Shown: piece by piece, positions 16,861-24,961 of the stretch
Position numbering within the stretch: position 1 is the stretch's first letter
Layout of the letters: the number at the start of each line of letters is the position of its first letter
Source: an uncultured Lachnospiraceae bacterium
GTDB lineage: Bacteria > Bacillota > Clostridia > Lachnospirales > Lachnospiraceae
Reading direction: 5' to 3'
Length of the DNA stretch: 34,318 nt
NCBI GenBank assembly: GCA_947625465.1
Contig: CANQOK010000028.1
Span: 1 to 34,318, forward strand
The notes under the pieces: model-generated
Told to the model about the DNA's origin: nothing
The model's input: the letters and a program-made list of their open reading frames with translations, nothing else
Databases searched by the model: none
Position numbers and translations under genes: made by a program

Positions 16861-17604
16861 TTATTTCAGACGGGGATTCTTTTCCCTCAGCTCTTCAAAC
16901 GTGCTGAGCATGTCCTTTAAATGTTCATTCAGCGCCTGCTCAAACCGAAGTGGACGGAAAAACCGATATCTTGCGGTCTTTTCCTGTACACTTCGGATGT
17001 GCATCCGCAGATTCTCATATTTGACAATGACCGCATTGTCTTCTGCGAATTTCTTCAGTTTTGTAATCAGCTGTACAGACTGTACCGCATCGATCAAAAA
17101 TACGCCGAAAAACAATCCGATAAAAAACGAAAACGCCAGATTTCGGGACAGCCAGTCCAATGCATCGAGAATATGCGGATGGATCGCGAAATAATACAGC
17201 GCGCCTAAAAGCGCCCAGAACAGAGAAAACTTCGGGCAGATGATCCCCTGGATATTGCCCCACTCTTCACGGTAATCCCACAGCCGTACTTTCATCACTT
17301 TCAATGCCAGGATCCCGGCTATATATTCGATCACCGTCATACAGACAGCCATGCCGATAAACAAAACGACCTTATTCCAGACCGGATCCGCGATCATATT
17401 AAAGTCCTCCAGCCGGGCGATCAGATATAAAAAGCACAGTCCGCATCCGTACAACGGCAGATAAGGGCCCGTACAGAAACCGGGATTGATCCACTTCCGC
17501 TCCGGATTCGCCGAAGAGATAAACCGCCTGAAAAACAATTCCAGTACCCATCCCGCGACAGAGCCGATAAAAAATAAAAATGCTAAAATCAAAAATAAAT
17601 TCAT
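16861..17604 (-). CDS. CmpB-type putative ABC transporter permease (PF06541-like)
   Basis: This 247-residue membrane protein resembles the family annotated as putative ABC transporter permease (PF06541). It opens with a membrane span (LFLILAFLFFIGSVAGWVLE) and has the family patterns ELFFRRF, KWINPGFCTGPYLPLYG and the acidic-aromatic region VRLWDYREEWGNIQGIICPKFS. About five or six spans end near residue 165. A basic, helical cytoplasmic tail of about 80 residues follows. The ATG is preceded by GAGAGG. A TATAAT hexamer lies about 35 bases upstream without a convincing -35. No ATPase gene is adjacent, as is common for this family, and the transport role is not established. Confidence 0.85.
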   Translation of the reverse strand: MNLFLILAFLFFIGSVAGWVLELFFRRFISSANPERKWINPGFCTGPYLPLYGCGLCFLYLIARLEDFNMIADPVWNKVVLFIGMAVCMTVIEYIAGILALKVMKVRLWDYREEWGNIQGIICPKFSLFWALLGALYYFAIHPHILDALDWLSRNLAFSFFIGLFFGVFLIDAVQSVQLITKLKKFAEDNAVIVKYENLRMHIRSVQEKTARYRFFRPLRFEQALNEHLKDMLSTFEELREKNPRLK

Positions 17605-17625
17605 GTTAACCTCTCAATTATGAAA

Positions 17626-17715
17626 CTATATTATATCCTGATCTGCGTTCATCTTCCGCTCTGGAAGCGCAGAATTGATCATCCATAAGAGCACCATGAA
17701 CAGGATGCCGCCCAT
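17626..17715 (-). CDS. Possible 29-residue membrane peptide or gene remnant
   Basis: A short frame opens with a hydrophobic stretch (MGGILFMVLLWMINSAL) and ends with a charged tail (PERKMNADQDII) before TAG. It lies in the gap between the ZIP gene and the CmpB-type gene. The frame stays open upstream through KKEATYFRII. A strong AAGGAGG lies 20 bases before the ATG, which is too far for a normal start. It could be a tiny membrane protein, the end of a decayed gene, or chance. Nothing else identifies it. Confidence 0.2.
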   Translation of the reverse strand: MGGILFMVLLWMINSALPERKMNADQDII

Positions 17716-17756
17716 AATGATCCGGAAATAAGTCGCCTCCTTCTTGCGGACACAGA

Positions 17757-18530
17757 CTATCCCAGGGCCACATCCAGAATCATCATCAATAAAAATCCCA
17801 GTGCGAATCCGATCGTTCCGATGTTGGAATGTTCCCCTTCCGACGCCTCCGGAACCAGTTCCTCCACAACCACATACATCATGGCTCCTGCCGCGAAAGC
17901 AAGCAGATACGGTAAAACAGGCGTCACATAGGCGGCAAACAATAAGGTCAGCCCCGCCGCAATCGGTTCTACAATTCCGGACAGCGTTCCGTACAAAAAG
18001 GCCTTCCTTTTCCCGATGCCTTCCATTTTTAACGGCATAGAGATGATCGCGCCCTCCGGAAAATTCTGAATGGCAATCCCGATCGACAGCGCAAACGCGC
18101 CCGCCATAGTCACGGCTTCACTTCCCTCCAGGATCCCCGCGAATACCGCGCCGGTACAGATCCCTTCCGGTATATTATGCAGCGTGACCGCAAGGACAAG
18201 CATAGTAGTTTTTTTTAATGCCACACGCGGGCCTTCCTGCTGACGATCCATATGCATATGCGGAACCACATGATCCAATAACAGCAGAAATCCGATTCCT
18301 ATGGCAAATCCTGCTGCCGCCGGCACAAAGGCGAGCTTCCCCATTCCTTCCGACATATCGATGGCAGGAATCAAAAGGGACCAGATCGAAGCGGCAACCA
18401 TTACGCCGGACGCAAATCCCAGCATGGACTTCTGAACCAGCGGCTTTAATTCCCGACGCATCAGGAAAATACTGGCTGCCCCGAGCGTAGTCCCGAAAAA
18501 CGGTAATAACAGACCAAATAAAATACTCAT
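17757..18530 (-). CDS. ZIP family divalent metal transporter
   Basis: This 257-residue membrane protein fits the prokaryotic ZIP (ZupT-like) family, which imports zinc or other divalent metals. It has about eight membrane segments. The metal-binding helices are visible as LAVTLHNIPEGICTGAVFAG (His, Asn, Pro, Glu of helix 4) and IAIQNFPEGAIISMPL (helix 5, with Gln where many members have His). The variable loop holds a short His-rich run (HVVPHMHMDRQQEG). An in-frame ATG at 18677 would add 49 residues of non-membrane sequence. The ATG at 18530 has GGAGG 6 bases upstream and gives a proper membrane N terminus (MSILFGLLLPF), so I use it. It is divergent from dpaA. Metal specificity cannot be judged from sequence alone. 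Confidence 0.92.
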   Translation of the reverse strand: MSILFGLLLPFFGTTLGAASIFLMRRELKPLVQKSMLGFASGVMVAASIWSLLIPAIDMSEGMGKLAFVPAAAGFAIGIGFLLLLDHVVPHMHMDRQQEGPRVALKKTTMLVLAVTLHNIPEGICTGAVFAGILEGSEAVTMAGAFALSIGIAIQNFPEGAIISMPLKMEGIGKRKAFLYGTLSGIVEPIAAGLTLLFAAYVTPVLPYLLAFAAGAMMYVVVEELVPEASEGEHSNIGTIGFALGFLLMMILDVALG

Positions 18531-18621
18531 AATTTCCTCCACCCATAGTCTGGACCTGTTATATACAGAATATTCAGACAAAACAATTTGGTGCCTGACA
18601 ATCGCACGGGTACAGTATAGC

Positions 18622-18649
18622 ACAATTCTCCTGTTTTTTCCATATGCTA
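18622..18649 (+). promoter_or_regulatory. Putative sigma-K (mother-cell sporulation) promoter of dpaA
   Basis: A -10 element CATATGCTA (18641-18649) matches the sigma-K pattern CATAnnnTA. An ACA (18622-18624) lies 16 bases upstream at the expected -35 position. dpaA starts 39 bases downstream, and SpoVF genes are sigma-K-controlled in Bacillus subtilis. The -10 also lies in a short palindrome (CCATAT, GCT, ATATGG), so a repressor site is an alternative reading. Confidence 0.6.
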
Positions 18650-18688
18650 TATGGTAACAAACCTGATTATTAACCAATGGAGTATTTT

Positions 18689-19474
18689 ATGGATTCAAAA
18701 CAACTGACCGTACTTGGAGATGACAAACGACAATTTTATCTGGCAGAAGCATTGGAAGCTGCCGGTTACCGTATAAATACCGGTCTTGATCCGGACGCCG
18801 TCCGGCAGTCCGCCGCTGTTTTCTGCCCCATTCCGTTTTCCCGTCTGAAAGAGGAATGGCAGGTTCTGGAAGAACTGCTGACGCCGGATCAGACGCTTGC
18901 AGGCGGCTGTATTCCCGAAGATCTGGAAAACCGCCTGAAGGGCCGGAATATCCGGGTTTTCGATGTCATGAAAGATTTACGCTGGATTAAGATCAATTCC
19001 GCGCTGACCGCGGAAGGTCTCTTAGGTACGATCATTAAAAACACGCCGTTTTCTTTGAAAAACGCAAAGCTCCTTCTGTTAGGCTACGGCAGCTGCGGGA
19101 AAGCAATTTCTTCTTATGTCTCCGCCTTATGGGCCTCGGTCACTGTTTATGACAACTCTGCCATAGCCCTGTATGAAGCCGACCGGAACGGGTTTGCCTG
19201 CCTGACCGAGCATACGCTGCAAAAAGAGCCAGAGCAATGGAATCTGGTCGTCAATACGGTCCCGGCTCCCATATTGGATGAAAAACTGCTCTCCCGGTTT
19301 GCTCCGGACTGCATTTTCTTTGACATTGCCTCCGCCCCGGGCGGATTTGCTCCTTCCGTCATGGAACGGCTGGGACTGACGCTGCACCAATGCCCCGGGA
19401 TTCCCGGAACCGACACACCAAAGACCGCCGGTTATCTGCTGGCAGAACTGGTTTTAAAAGAGTTATTGGAATGA
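18689..19474 (+). CDS. dpaA: Dipicolinate synthase subunit A
   Basis: This is SpoVFA/DpaA, the NAD(P)-binding subunit of dipicolinate synthase. With DpaB it converts the dihydrodipicolinate-pathway intermediate into dipicolinic acid in the mother cell; the acid is then loaded into the spore core. It has 261 residues, slightly shorter than the Bacillus protein. An N-terminal domain (about 1-125) is followed by a Rossmann fold starting at LLLLGYGSCGKAIS, with the later landmark FFDIASAPGGF and the C-terminal CPGIPGTDTPKTAGY. An ATG at 18677 overlaps the ribosome binding site; the ATG at 18689 follows GGAG by 6 bases. It is first in an operon with dpaB and asnB and lies behind a probable sigma-K promoter. 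Confidence 0.93.
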   Translation: MDSKQLTVLGDDKRQFYLAEALEAAGYRINTGLDPDAVRQSAAVFCPIPFSRLKEEWQVLEELLTPDQTLAGGCIPEDLENRLKGRNIRVFDVMKDLRWIKINSALTAEGLLGTIIKNTPFSLKNAKLLLLGYGSCGKAISSYVSALWASVTVYDNSAIALYEADRNGFACLTEHTLQKEPEQWNLVVNTVPAPILDEKLLSRFAPDCIFFDIASAPGGFAPSVMERLGLTLHQCPGIPGTDTPKTAGYLLAELVLKELLE

Positions 19475-19519
19475 GATAGATGTAGAGGAATACGAATGTA
19501 TTCCAAATGGAGGATTGTT

Positions 19520-20173
19520 ATGAAAAAGTATGATTTTTCGGATAAGACCATCGGGTTCGCCATGACCGGGTCATTCTGCACCTATGAGAAAATATTCGGC
19601 GCTATGCAAGATTTAGCTCAGACCGGCGCAAAGCTGCTGGCAATCTTTTCTGACCGCGCTTCTACTACTGACAGCCGGTTCGGAAACTGCAGGGATTTTC
19701 TGAAACGCGCGGAGGAGATCACCGGACGGCCGCCTGTGCTTACCATACCGGCAGCCGAGCCGATCGGTCCGAAGGCAATGCTGGATCTTCTTGTGATCGC
19801 GCCCTGCACCGGAAATACGCTTGCCAAGCTCGCCAATGGCGTTTCCGACACGCCGGTCTTAATGGCCGCGAAATCCCACCTGCGAAACAACCGTCCGGTG
19901 GTGATCTTTTTATCTACCAATGACGCCCTGGGTATGAATTTAAAGAACATTGGCATACTGTTAAATACGAAAAATATTTATTTTGTACCGTTTGGACAGG
20001 ACAATTACCGGAGCAAGCCCAATTCCATGATCGCCCATGTTGAGCTGCTGCAGGACACCATTGCGCGCGCCTTTTACGCCCAGCAGATCCAGCCGGTCAT
20101 TTTGAGTCCGCATGATATGATCGGACAGTTATCCATGTCTAAACGACAGATTGTAACCCGAAAGGAGGAGTAG
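19520..20173 (+). CDS. dpaB: Dipicolinate synthase subunit B
   Basis: This is SpoVFB/DpaB, the flavoprotein-like subunit of dipicolinate synthase, with 217 residues against about 200 in Bacillus. The hallmark N terminus is TIGFAMTGSFCTYEK, followed by the flavoprotein-type loops PIGPKAMLDLLVIAPCTGNTLAKLANG and DTPVLMAAKSHLRN. The C-terminal part has NIYFVPFGQDNYRSKPNSM. The ATG at 19496 lies upstream of the ribosome binding site; the ATG at 19520 follows GGAGG at 6 bases and is preferred. It lies 45 bases after dpaA and two bases before asnB, so the three are very likely one transcript. Confidence 0.94.
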   Translation: MKKYDFSDKTIGFAMTGSFCTYEKIFGAMQDLAQTGAKLLAIFSDRASTTDSRFGNCRDFLKRAEEITGRPPVLTIPAAEPIGPKAMLDLLVIAPCTGNTLAKLANGVSDTPVLMAAKSHLRNNRPVVIFLSTNDALGMNLKNIGILLNTKNIYFVPFGQDNYRSKPNSMIAHVELLQDTIARAFYAQQIQPVILSPHDMIGQLSMSKRQIVTRKEE

Positions 20174-20175
20174 TC

Positions 20176-22017
20176 ATGTGTGGAATCTCCGGATTCTTTC
20201 AGAACCAATTCGATTTTACCGGCCAGCCGCTCTGGAAAAAGCGGCTGTACGCCATGAAACAGAGTCTTTTGCACCGGGGACCGGACGACAATGATCTGAT
20301 CCTGTTTGCCCATGCAGGCCTGGCGCATACCCGCCTGTCCATTATCGATCTGACCTGCGGGAATCAGCCCATGTCCGGCTGTTATGCGGGGCATCGCGCA
20401 ACCATTGTCTATAACGGTGAGCTTTATAACACAGAAGAACTGCGGAAACTGCTTGGGCCGTTTTCCATTTCTTACCGGACTTCCTCGGACACGGAAGTGA
20501 TCCTGTATGGATACCTCACCATGGGCACAGACTTCCTGCAGCATTTAAACGGCATTTTCGCTTTTTCTATTTATGATGAAACCAAAGACGCTATGCTGCT
20601 GGCCCGGGACCGCCTGGGCGTAAAACCGCTGTTTTATCAGACGGACGGAGATGTTTTTGTATTCGGATCCGAGCCCAAGGCCCTGTTTGCATACGGGATC
20701 AAACCCCGTCTGAACCGGGAAAGCTGGTGCGAGATTCTGGGACTGGGACCGGCACACACGCTGGGAACCGGCGTTTTTGCCGATATGAAAGAACTGCTGC
20801 CGGGCCATTATATCATACTGGACGAAACCGGCATGAAAGATCTGGCCTATTGGACGCTGCAGGCAAAAGCGCATACGGATTCCTATGCGGATACGGTCAG
20901 CCGGGTTTCCTGGCTGGTAACGGACAGCGTTGAACGCCAGATGGTATCGGATATTCCCATCTGTACCTTTTTATCCGGCGGTCTGGACAGCAGTCTGGTG
21001 TCCGCCATCTGTGCCAGAAAACTGGCGGAATCCGGAGATACCCTGACTACCTATTCCTTTGATTTTGTGGGGAACCGGGAAAACTTTAAGCCAAACGCCT
21101 TCCAGTCATCCCAGGACCGTCCCTTTGTGGATATTATGGTTTCCCATATCAAGAGCAGACACATTTATCTGGAATGTGACAATGAGGCACAGGCGGATTA
21201 TCTGTATAAGGCGGTAGACGCCAGAGATATGCCCTGTATGGCGGATGTAGAGTCTTCCATGCTGTATTTCTGCAGCCTCGTGGCAAAACATCACCGTGTC
21301 ACGCTGACCGGGGAATGCGCAGACGAAATCTTCGGCGGCTATCCCTGGTTCCACCGAAAGGATCTGTGGGACCGCAATCATTTTCCCTGGTCCTACGATA
21401 TGGAAGCCCGTTCCGCCCTGTTTCAGGACGCCTTTCTTTCTGAAGTAGATTTTGCCGGATACGCCCAGCAGGCTTATAATGCTTCCGTCGTGGAAACGCC
21501 GCGTCTGGAATCGGATTCTCCCGATGAAAAACGCCGTCGGGAAATCGCGTGGCTGAATATCCGCTGGTTTATGATGACCTTGTTAAACCGGATGGACCGC
21601 ACCAGTATGTATTCCGGTCTGGAAGCCCGCGTTCCCTACGCGGATCACCGTATTCTGGAATATGTCTTCAATATTCCCTGGGAAATGAAATGCCATAACG
21701 GGATCACCAAGAGTCTGCTGTTAGAATGCGGCAAAGGCCTGCTGCCGGACGAAGTGCTGTACCGGAAAAAGAGCCCTTATCCCAAGACCTATGATCCGGG
21801 CTATGAGCAGCTGTTGAAATCCCGGCTGTCAGATCTGGCAGCTACGCCTTCCGCGCCCATTAACACGATCCTGGACCACAAAAAGCTGGAACGGTTTCTC
21901 TCCGTTCCTTCCGATTACGGCAGGCCCTGGTACGGACAGCTGATGGCCGGTCCGCAGATGATCGCCTATCTGCTGCAGATCAATTACTGGATGGAGAAAT
22001 ATCAGCTGACGGCGTAA
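20176..22017 (+). CDS. asnB: Asparagine synthetase, glutamine-hydrolysing
   Basis: This 613-residue enzyme makes asparagine from aspartate, ATP and glutamine. After Met removal Cys2 is the Ntn amidohydrolase nucleophile (MCGISGF). The glutaminase domain shows LLHRGPDD, RLSIIDL, YNGELYNT and SSDTEVILYGY. The synthetase domain has the ATP-pyrophosphatase loop SGGLDSS (267-273), GECADEIFGGYPW and LLNRMDRTSMYSGLEARVP. The ATG follows a strong AAAGGAGGAG that overlaps the end of dpaB, so translation is probably coupled. The length resembles the sporulation-linked AsnO type of Bacillus subtilis (about 614 residues). Its place behind dpaAB suggests a sporulation role, which is inference. It is the last gene of the operon and converges on a DMT gene. 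Confidence 0.94.
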   Translation: MCGISGFFQNQFDFTGQPLWKKRLYAMKQSLLHRGPDDNDLILFAHAGLAHTRLSIIDLTCGNQPMSGCYAGHRATIVYNGELYNTEELRKLLGPFSISYRTSSDTEVILYGYLTMGTDFLQHLNGIFAFSIYDETKDAMLLARDRLGVKPLFYQTDGDVFVFGSEPKALFAYGIKPRLNRESWCEILGLGPAHTLGTGVFADMKELLPGHYIILDETGMKDLAYWTLQAKAHTDSYADTVSRVSWLVTDSVERQMVSDIPICTFLSGGLDSSLVSAICARKLAESGDTLTTYSFDFVGNRENFKPNAFQSSQDRPFVDIMVSHIKSRHIYLECDNEAQADYLYKAVDARDMPCMADVESSMLYFCSLVAKHHRVTLTGECADEIFGGYPWFHRKDLWDRNHFPWSYDMEARSALFQDAFLSEVDFAGYAQQAYNASVVETPRLESDSPDEKRRREIAWLNIRWFMMTLLNRMDRTSMYSGLEARVPYADHRILEYVFNIPWEMKCHNGITKSLLLECGKGLLPDEVLYRKKSPYPKTYDPGYEQLLKSRLSDLAATPSAPINTILDHKKLERFLSVPSDYGRPWYGQLMAGPQMIAYLLQINYWMEKYQLTA

Positions 22018-22019
22018 GC

Positions 22020-22041
22020 GCAGGACTATTTCGATTCCTGC
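22020..22041. terminator. Short hairpin at the asnB/DMT convergent junction
   Basis: Six-base arms GCAGGA (22020-22025) and TCCTGC (22036-22041) flank a 10-base loop between two convergent gene ends. There is no T-run, so termination is only a possibility. Confidence 0.3.
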
Positions 22042-22922
22042 CTGTTCTTTCCGAGCGGAATATTCAACAGCACGATTGCCAGAAAAATCAGCACGATCCC
22101 CAGCGCATTTTTGAAATCCAGGGTTTCCTTAAAAATGACGATTCCGGCAATCGTCGCCACCATAGGCTCCGCGAACGCCAGTACGGAGGCTTTGCCTGCC
22201 TCAATCCATTTGAGCCCGCCCGTATAGCAGATATACGGCATAAATGTGGAAATGATCCCCAACCCCAGGACTTCAAGCAGATTCCCTGTCGTTTGGAAGC
22301 AGATCGAGAACATTTCCGGCAGCCGTATAAACGGCAGCAGACATACAGAAGAAACTACAAAGGTATAAAAGATCACGGTAAAACTTTCGTATTTTTTCAG
22401 AGCCACTTTTCCGAAAATACTGTAAGAGGCATAGCCCAGTCCGGAACCGATCCCGGTCAGCAGCGCCGCCGCCCGGATCTCTCCGCCCGCAAATCCGCTT
22501 ACCAGAATACAGCCCGCAAAAGCCAATACCAGCGCCGCCAGCTTTTGTACGGTAACGCGCTCTTTAAAAAATAACGCGGACATCAGCATCACAAAGCAGG
22601 GCGCCGTATATAACAGGATTGACGCCGCTGCCAGCGTGGTCTGTTCAATCGTCAGGAAATAGCACACATTAAAAAAGATAATACTGAACAGTCCGGTTCC
22701 CAGAAACATCCAGAAATCTTTCAGTCGGATCCGAAACAGGTTTCTGTCCTTTACCGACAGGAATACGCCCATTCCGATTACTACGATCAGACTTCGGATC
22801 CCTGTAATCTGCATGGCGTTCAAGCCGGCCGCGGAAAGCGGTCTGGAAAATACGCCGATCAGCCCCCAGCCCGTGGCTGCTGTCAGTATCATGATCACAG
22901 ATGTGGTCGTCTTATTGCTCAT
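22026..22922 (-). CDS. EamA/DMT family transporter
   Basis: This 298-residue membrane permease of the drug/metabolite transporter superfamily has ten predicted spans in two EamA repeats. The first opens with VIMILTAATGWGLIGVFSR and the second with AALLTGIGSGLGYASYSIFGKVAL. A conserved glutamate region near the end (VLAFAEPMVATIAGIVIFKETL) is typical. Family members export amino acids or other small metabolites; the substrate is not readable here. The ATG begins one base after the stop of the MATE gene, and the ribosome binding site (AAAGGG) lies within that gene, so the two are translationally coupled. Confidence 0.9.
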   Translation of the reverse strand: MSNKTTTSVIMILTAATGWGLIGVFSRPLSAAGLNAMQITGIRSLIVVIGMGVFLSVKDRNLFRIRLKDFWMFLGTGLFSIIFFNVCYFLTIEQTTLAAASILLYTAPCFVMLMSALFFKERVTVQKLAALVLAFAGCILVSGFAGGEIRAAALLTGIGSGLGYASYSIFGKVALKKYESFTVIFYTFVVSSVCLLPFIRLPEMFSICFQTTGNLLEVLGLGIISTFMPYICYTGGLKWIEAGKASVLAFAEPMVATIAGIVIFKETLDFKNALGIVLIFLAIVLLNIPLGKNRQESK

Positions 22923-22923
22923 T

Positions 22924-24291
22924 TTATTGATTCCCTTTCAACGGATTTATCTTTGCCGGGGAAAATCTCCGGATAAACCGAAGATAGGCGCCTGTCAGTG
23001 CAATGGCTGTCACAATCCAGCTGACCGGATATACCATCATCAGGGTAAAGAAGGTACCGGACATTTTAAAAACCGTATAAACCCAGCCGATCCGGATTCC
23101 GCATACTCCCACAAAGGTAATGACTGCCGGAACCAGCGAGTAGCCGTATCCCCGCATTGCGCCCGACATGATCTCCATTACCGCGTTTACGGCTTCTGCT
23201 GCCAGAATAAAGCGCAGCCGCACGATCCCAATGGAAATAATATCTTCGTTTCCGTTAAAGATCGACAGCAGCGGTTTCCCAAAAAACAGGATCAGCAGCG
23301 AGATCAAAGTTGTGATCCCGATATCCATGATCAGGCTGATCCGGGTAATCTTTCGGCAGCGCGCCAGATTTCCGGCTCCGAAATTCTGTCCTACAAAGGT
23401 AGTGCAGGCCTGACCGAAGGAATTGACCAGATAATACGCCAGGATCTCAATGTTAAACGCTGCGGAGGAAGCCGCCATCACTCCGGCGCCCAGGCTGTTG
23501 ACCGCCGACTGGATACACATGTTAGAAAGAGAAAAGACCATACTCTGCAAACCGGCAGGCAATCCGATCGCTACCATGGATTTCAGCACATCTCCGTGAA
23601 TACGGATCTTCGATAACCGCACGGCGATATAATCGGTTCTTCTGCACAGCAGGATCAGCAGCAATACGGCGCTCACCAGATTGGAGATCACGGTTGCCGC
23701 CGCCACGCCTGCCGCCGCCATATCAGCCACACAGACAAAAAACAGATTTAAAAGCACATTGATCACGCCGGAAACCACCAAACAGATCAGCGGTGTTTTG
23801 GTATCTCCCTGGCTCCGGAAAATCGCAGACTCAAAATTATATAAAAAGATAACCGGCATCCCCAGCAGATAAACCCGCAGATAATCCAGCGCCATGGAAA
23901 ACACTTCCTCCGGCACCGACATCAGCCTTAAAACCGAAGAAGCAAACAGTTCTCCCAACAAAGTGATCACAATGCCGCCGATCAGGGAAAATAAAATGGC
24001 GGTATGCACACATCTGCTGATTCCCTCTTCATTTTTCTGTCCGGTAAATTTGGAGATCACCACATTGGCGCCCAGCCCGATCCCCACAAAGCCATTGACC
24101 AGCAGCGCAATGATCGAGCTGTTGCTTCCGACAGCAGCCATGGCATTCTCTCCGACAAACTGCCCAACTACGGCAACATCCGCAGCATTAAACAACTGCT
24201 GCAGCATGCCCGTTGCCGCAAGAGGCAGGGCAAACCACAGCAGTTTATCTCCGATACTGCCGTTCAACATATCCATACTTGACCGCTTCAT
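22924..24291 (-). CDS. MATE family efflux transporter
   Basis: This 455-residue exporter of the multidrug and toxic compound extrusion family uses a sodium or proton gradient. It has twelve membrane segments in two halves. The first half begins at LLWFALPLAATGMLQQLFNAADVAVVGQFVG and contains the family pattern VGIGLGANVVISKFTGQKN. The second begins near MVAIGLPAGLQSMVFSLSN and contains TFVGQNFGAGN. The ATG at 24291 has only a weak ribosome binding site, and the ATG 15 bases on (MDMLNGSIG) is possible. It shares a transcript with the DMT gene that follows and has its own candidate promoter in the gap after tenI. The substrate is unknown. Confidence 0.93.
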   Translation of the reverse strand: MKRSSMDMLNGSIGDKLLWFALPLAATGMLQQLFNAADVAVVGQFVGENAMAAVGSNSSIIALLVNGFVGIGLGANVVISKFTGQKNEEGISRCVHTAILFSLIGGIVITLLGELFASSVLRLMSVPEEVFSMALDYLRVYLLGMPVIFLYNFESAIFRSQGDTKTPLICLVVSGVINVLLNLFFVCVADMAAAGVAAATVISNLVSAVLLLILLCRRTDYIAVRLSKIRIHGDVLKSMVAIGLPAGLQSMVFSLSNMCIQSAVNSLGAGVMAASSAAFNIEILAYYLVNSFGQACTTFVGQNFGAGNLARCRKITRISLIMDIGITTLISLLILFFGKPLLSIFNGNEDIISIGIVRLRFILAAEAVNAVMEIMSGAMRGYGYSLVPAVITFVGVCGIRIGWVYTVFKMSGTFFTLMMVYPVSWIVTAIALTGAYLRFIRRFSPAKINPLKGNQ

Positions 24292-24330
24292 AATCAGTAC
24301 ATCTTCTTTCGTCTCACATTTTTCGTACCA

Positions 24331-24359
24331 ATTCTACTTCTTTTTTTCTCAGCTTGCAA
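24331..24359 (-). promoter_or_regulatory. Candidate promoter of the MATE-DMT operon
   Basis: On the minus strand TTGCAA (24359-24354), a 17-base spacer and TAGAAT (24336-24331) lie about 40 bases before the MATE ATG. It is in the short gap after tenI. Both hexamers depart from consensus. Confidence 0.4.
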
Positions 24360-24375
24360 GTAATATTCCAAAAAA

Positions 24376-24933
24376 TTATAAATGCATGAAATACGACATC
24401 ATACAGCCGCCGGCCGCTCCGGCTTCTTTCAGTAAAGGGAGCCGCTCCGGCGTAATGCCGCCGATCCCGTAAACCGGAATTGAAACCGCTTCACAGACCT
24501 GCTTTAAAAAATTCAGCCCTCTCCCGGGCAGTCCGGCTTTGCAGTCGGTTTCAAAAATATGCCCGGCGATCAGATAGCCGGCGCCTGCCTGTTCCGCAAG
24601 CACGGCTTCTTCTACACTGTGGACTGATGTGCCGACCGTTTCCCATTCCGCAAGTTTTTTACCCGCATGAGAAAAAACAGGAAACGGCAAGTGGATCCGT
24701 TTCTGTTTCCAGTGTCTTGCCGCTTCCGGATCACCATGCAGAATACAAGGTTTTCCGTAGCGGTCACAGATTGTCAGTACCTCTTCTGCCAGCTTTTCAT
24801 ATTCCGCATGGTCTAAGTCCTTCTCCCGAAGGATGATCGCTTTTACATCGGTCTGCGCCAGCTGTTCGATCTGCGTTAAAAACGGCTGGCGGCACAGCGC
24901 CCGGTTTGTGACTGCCAAAAAATCTTCAAACAT
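24376..24933 (-). CDS. tenI: Thiazole tautomerase-like protein (TenI type)
   Basis: This 185-residue protein belongs to the ThiE/TenI fold. The segment GTSVHSVEEAV followed by AGHIFETDCKAGLPGRG resembles TenI of Bacillus, which aromatises the thiazole carboxylate phosphate tautomer. It has His in GHIFETD where true thiamine phosphate synthases have Pro (GPIFPT), and that His is the known TenI catalytic position. The usual ThiE diphosphate-binding loop and the HLGQ pattern are absent. A longer frame starts at 25005 inside thiH. The ATG at 24933 follows AGAGG and gives the right N terminus, leaving a 28-base gap after thiH. It is last in the thi operon, where a thiazole-finishing enzyme makes sense. 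ThiE is the alternative call, less likely on motif grounds. Confidence 0.75.
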   Translation of the reverse strand: MFEDFLAVTNRALCRQPFLTQIEQLAQTDVKAIILREKDLDHAEYEKLAEEVLTICDRYGKPCILHGDPEAARHWKQKRIHLPFPVFSHAGKKLAEWETVGTSVHSVEEAVLAEQAGAGYLIAGHIFETDCKAGLPGRGLNFLKQVCEAVSIPVYGIGGITPERLPLLKEAGAAGGCMMSYFMHL

Positions 24934-24961
24934 CGTTTCCTCTTTCCGAAAGCGGTTTTCT

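Noticed and set aside
22813-23616. A 267-codon plus-strand frame opposite the MATE/DMT genes
   Set aside because: It is a shadow of two membrane proteins, with no recognisable domain.
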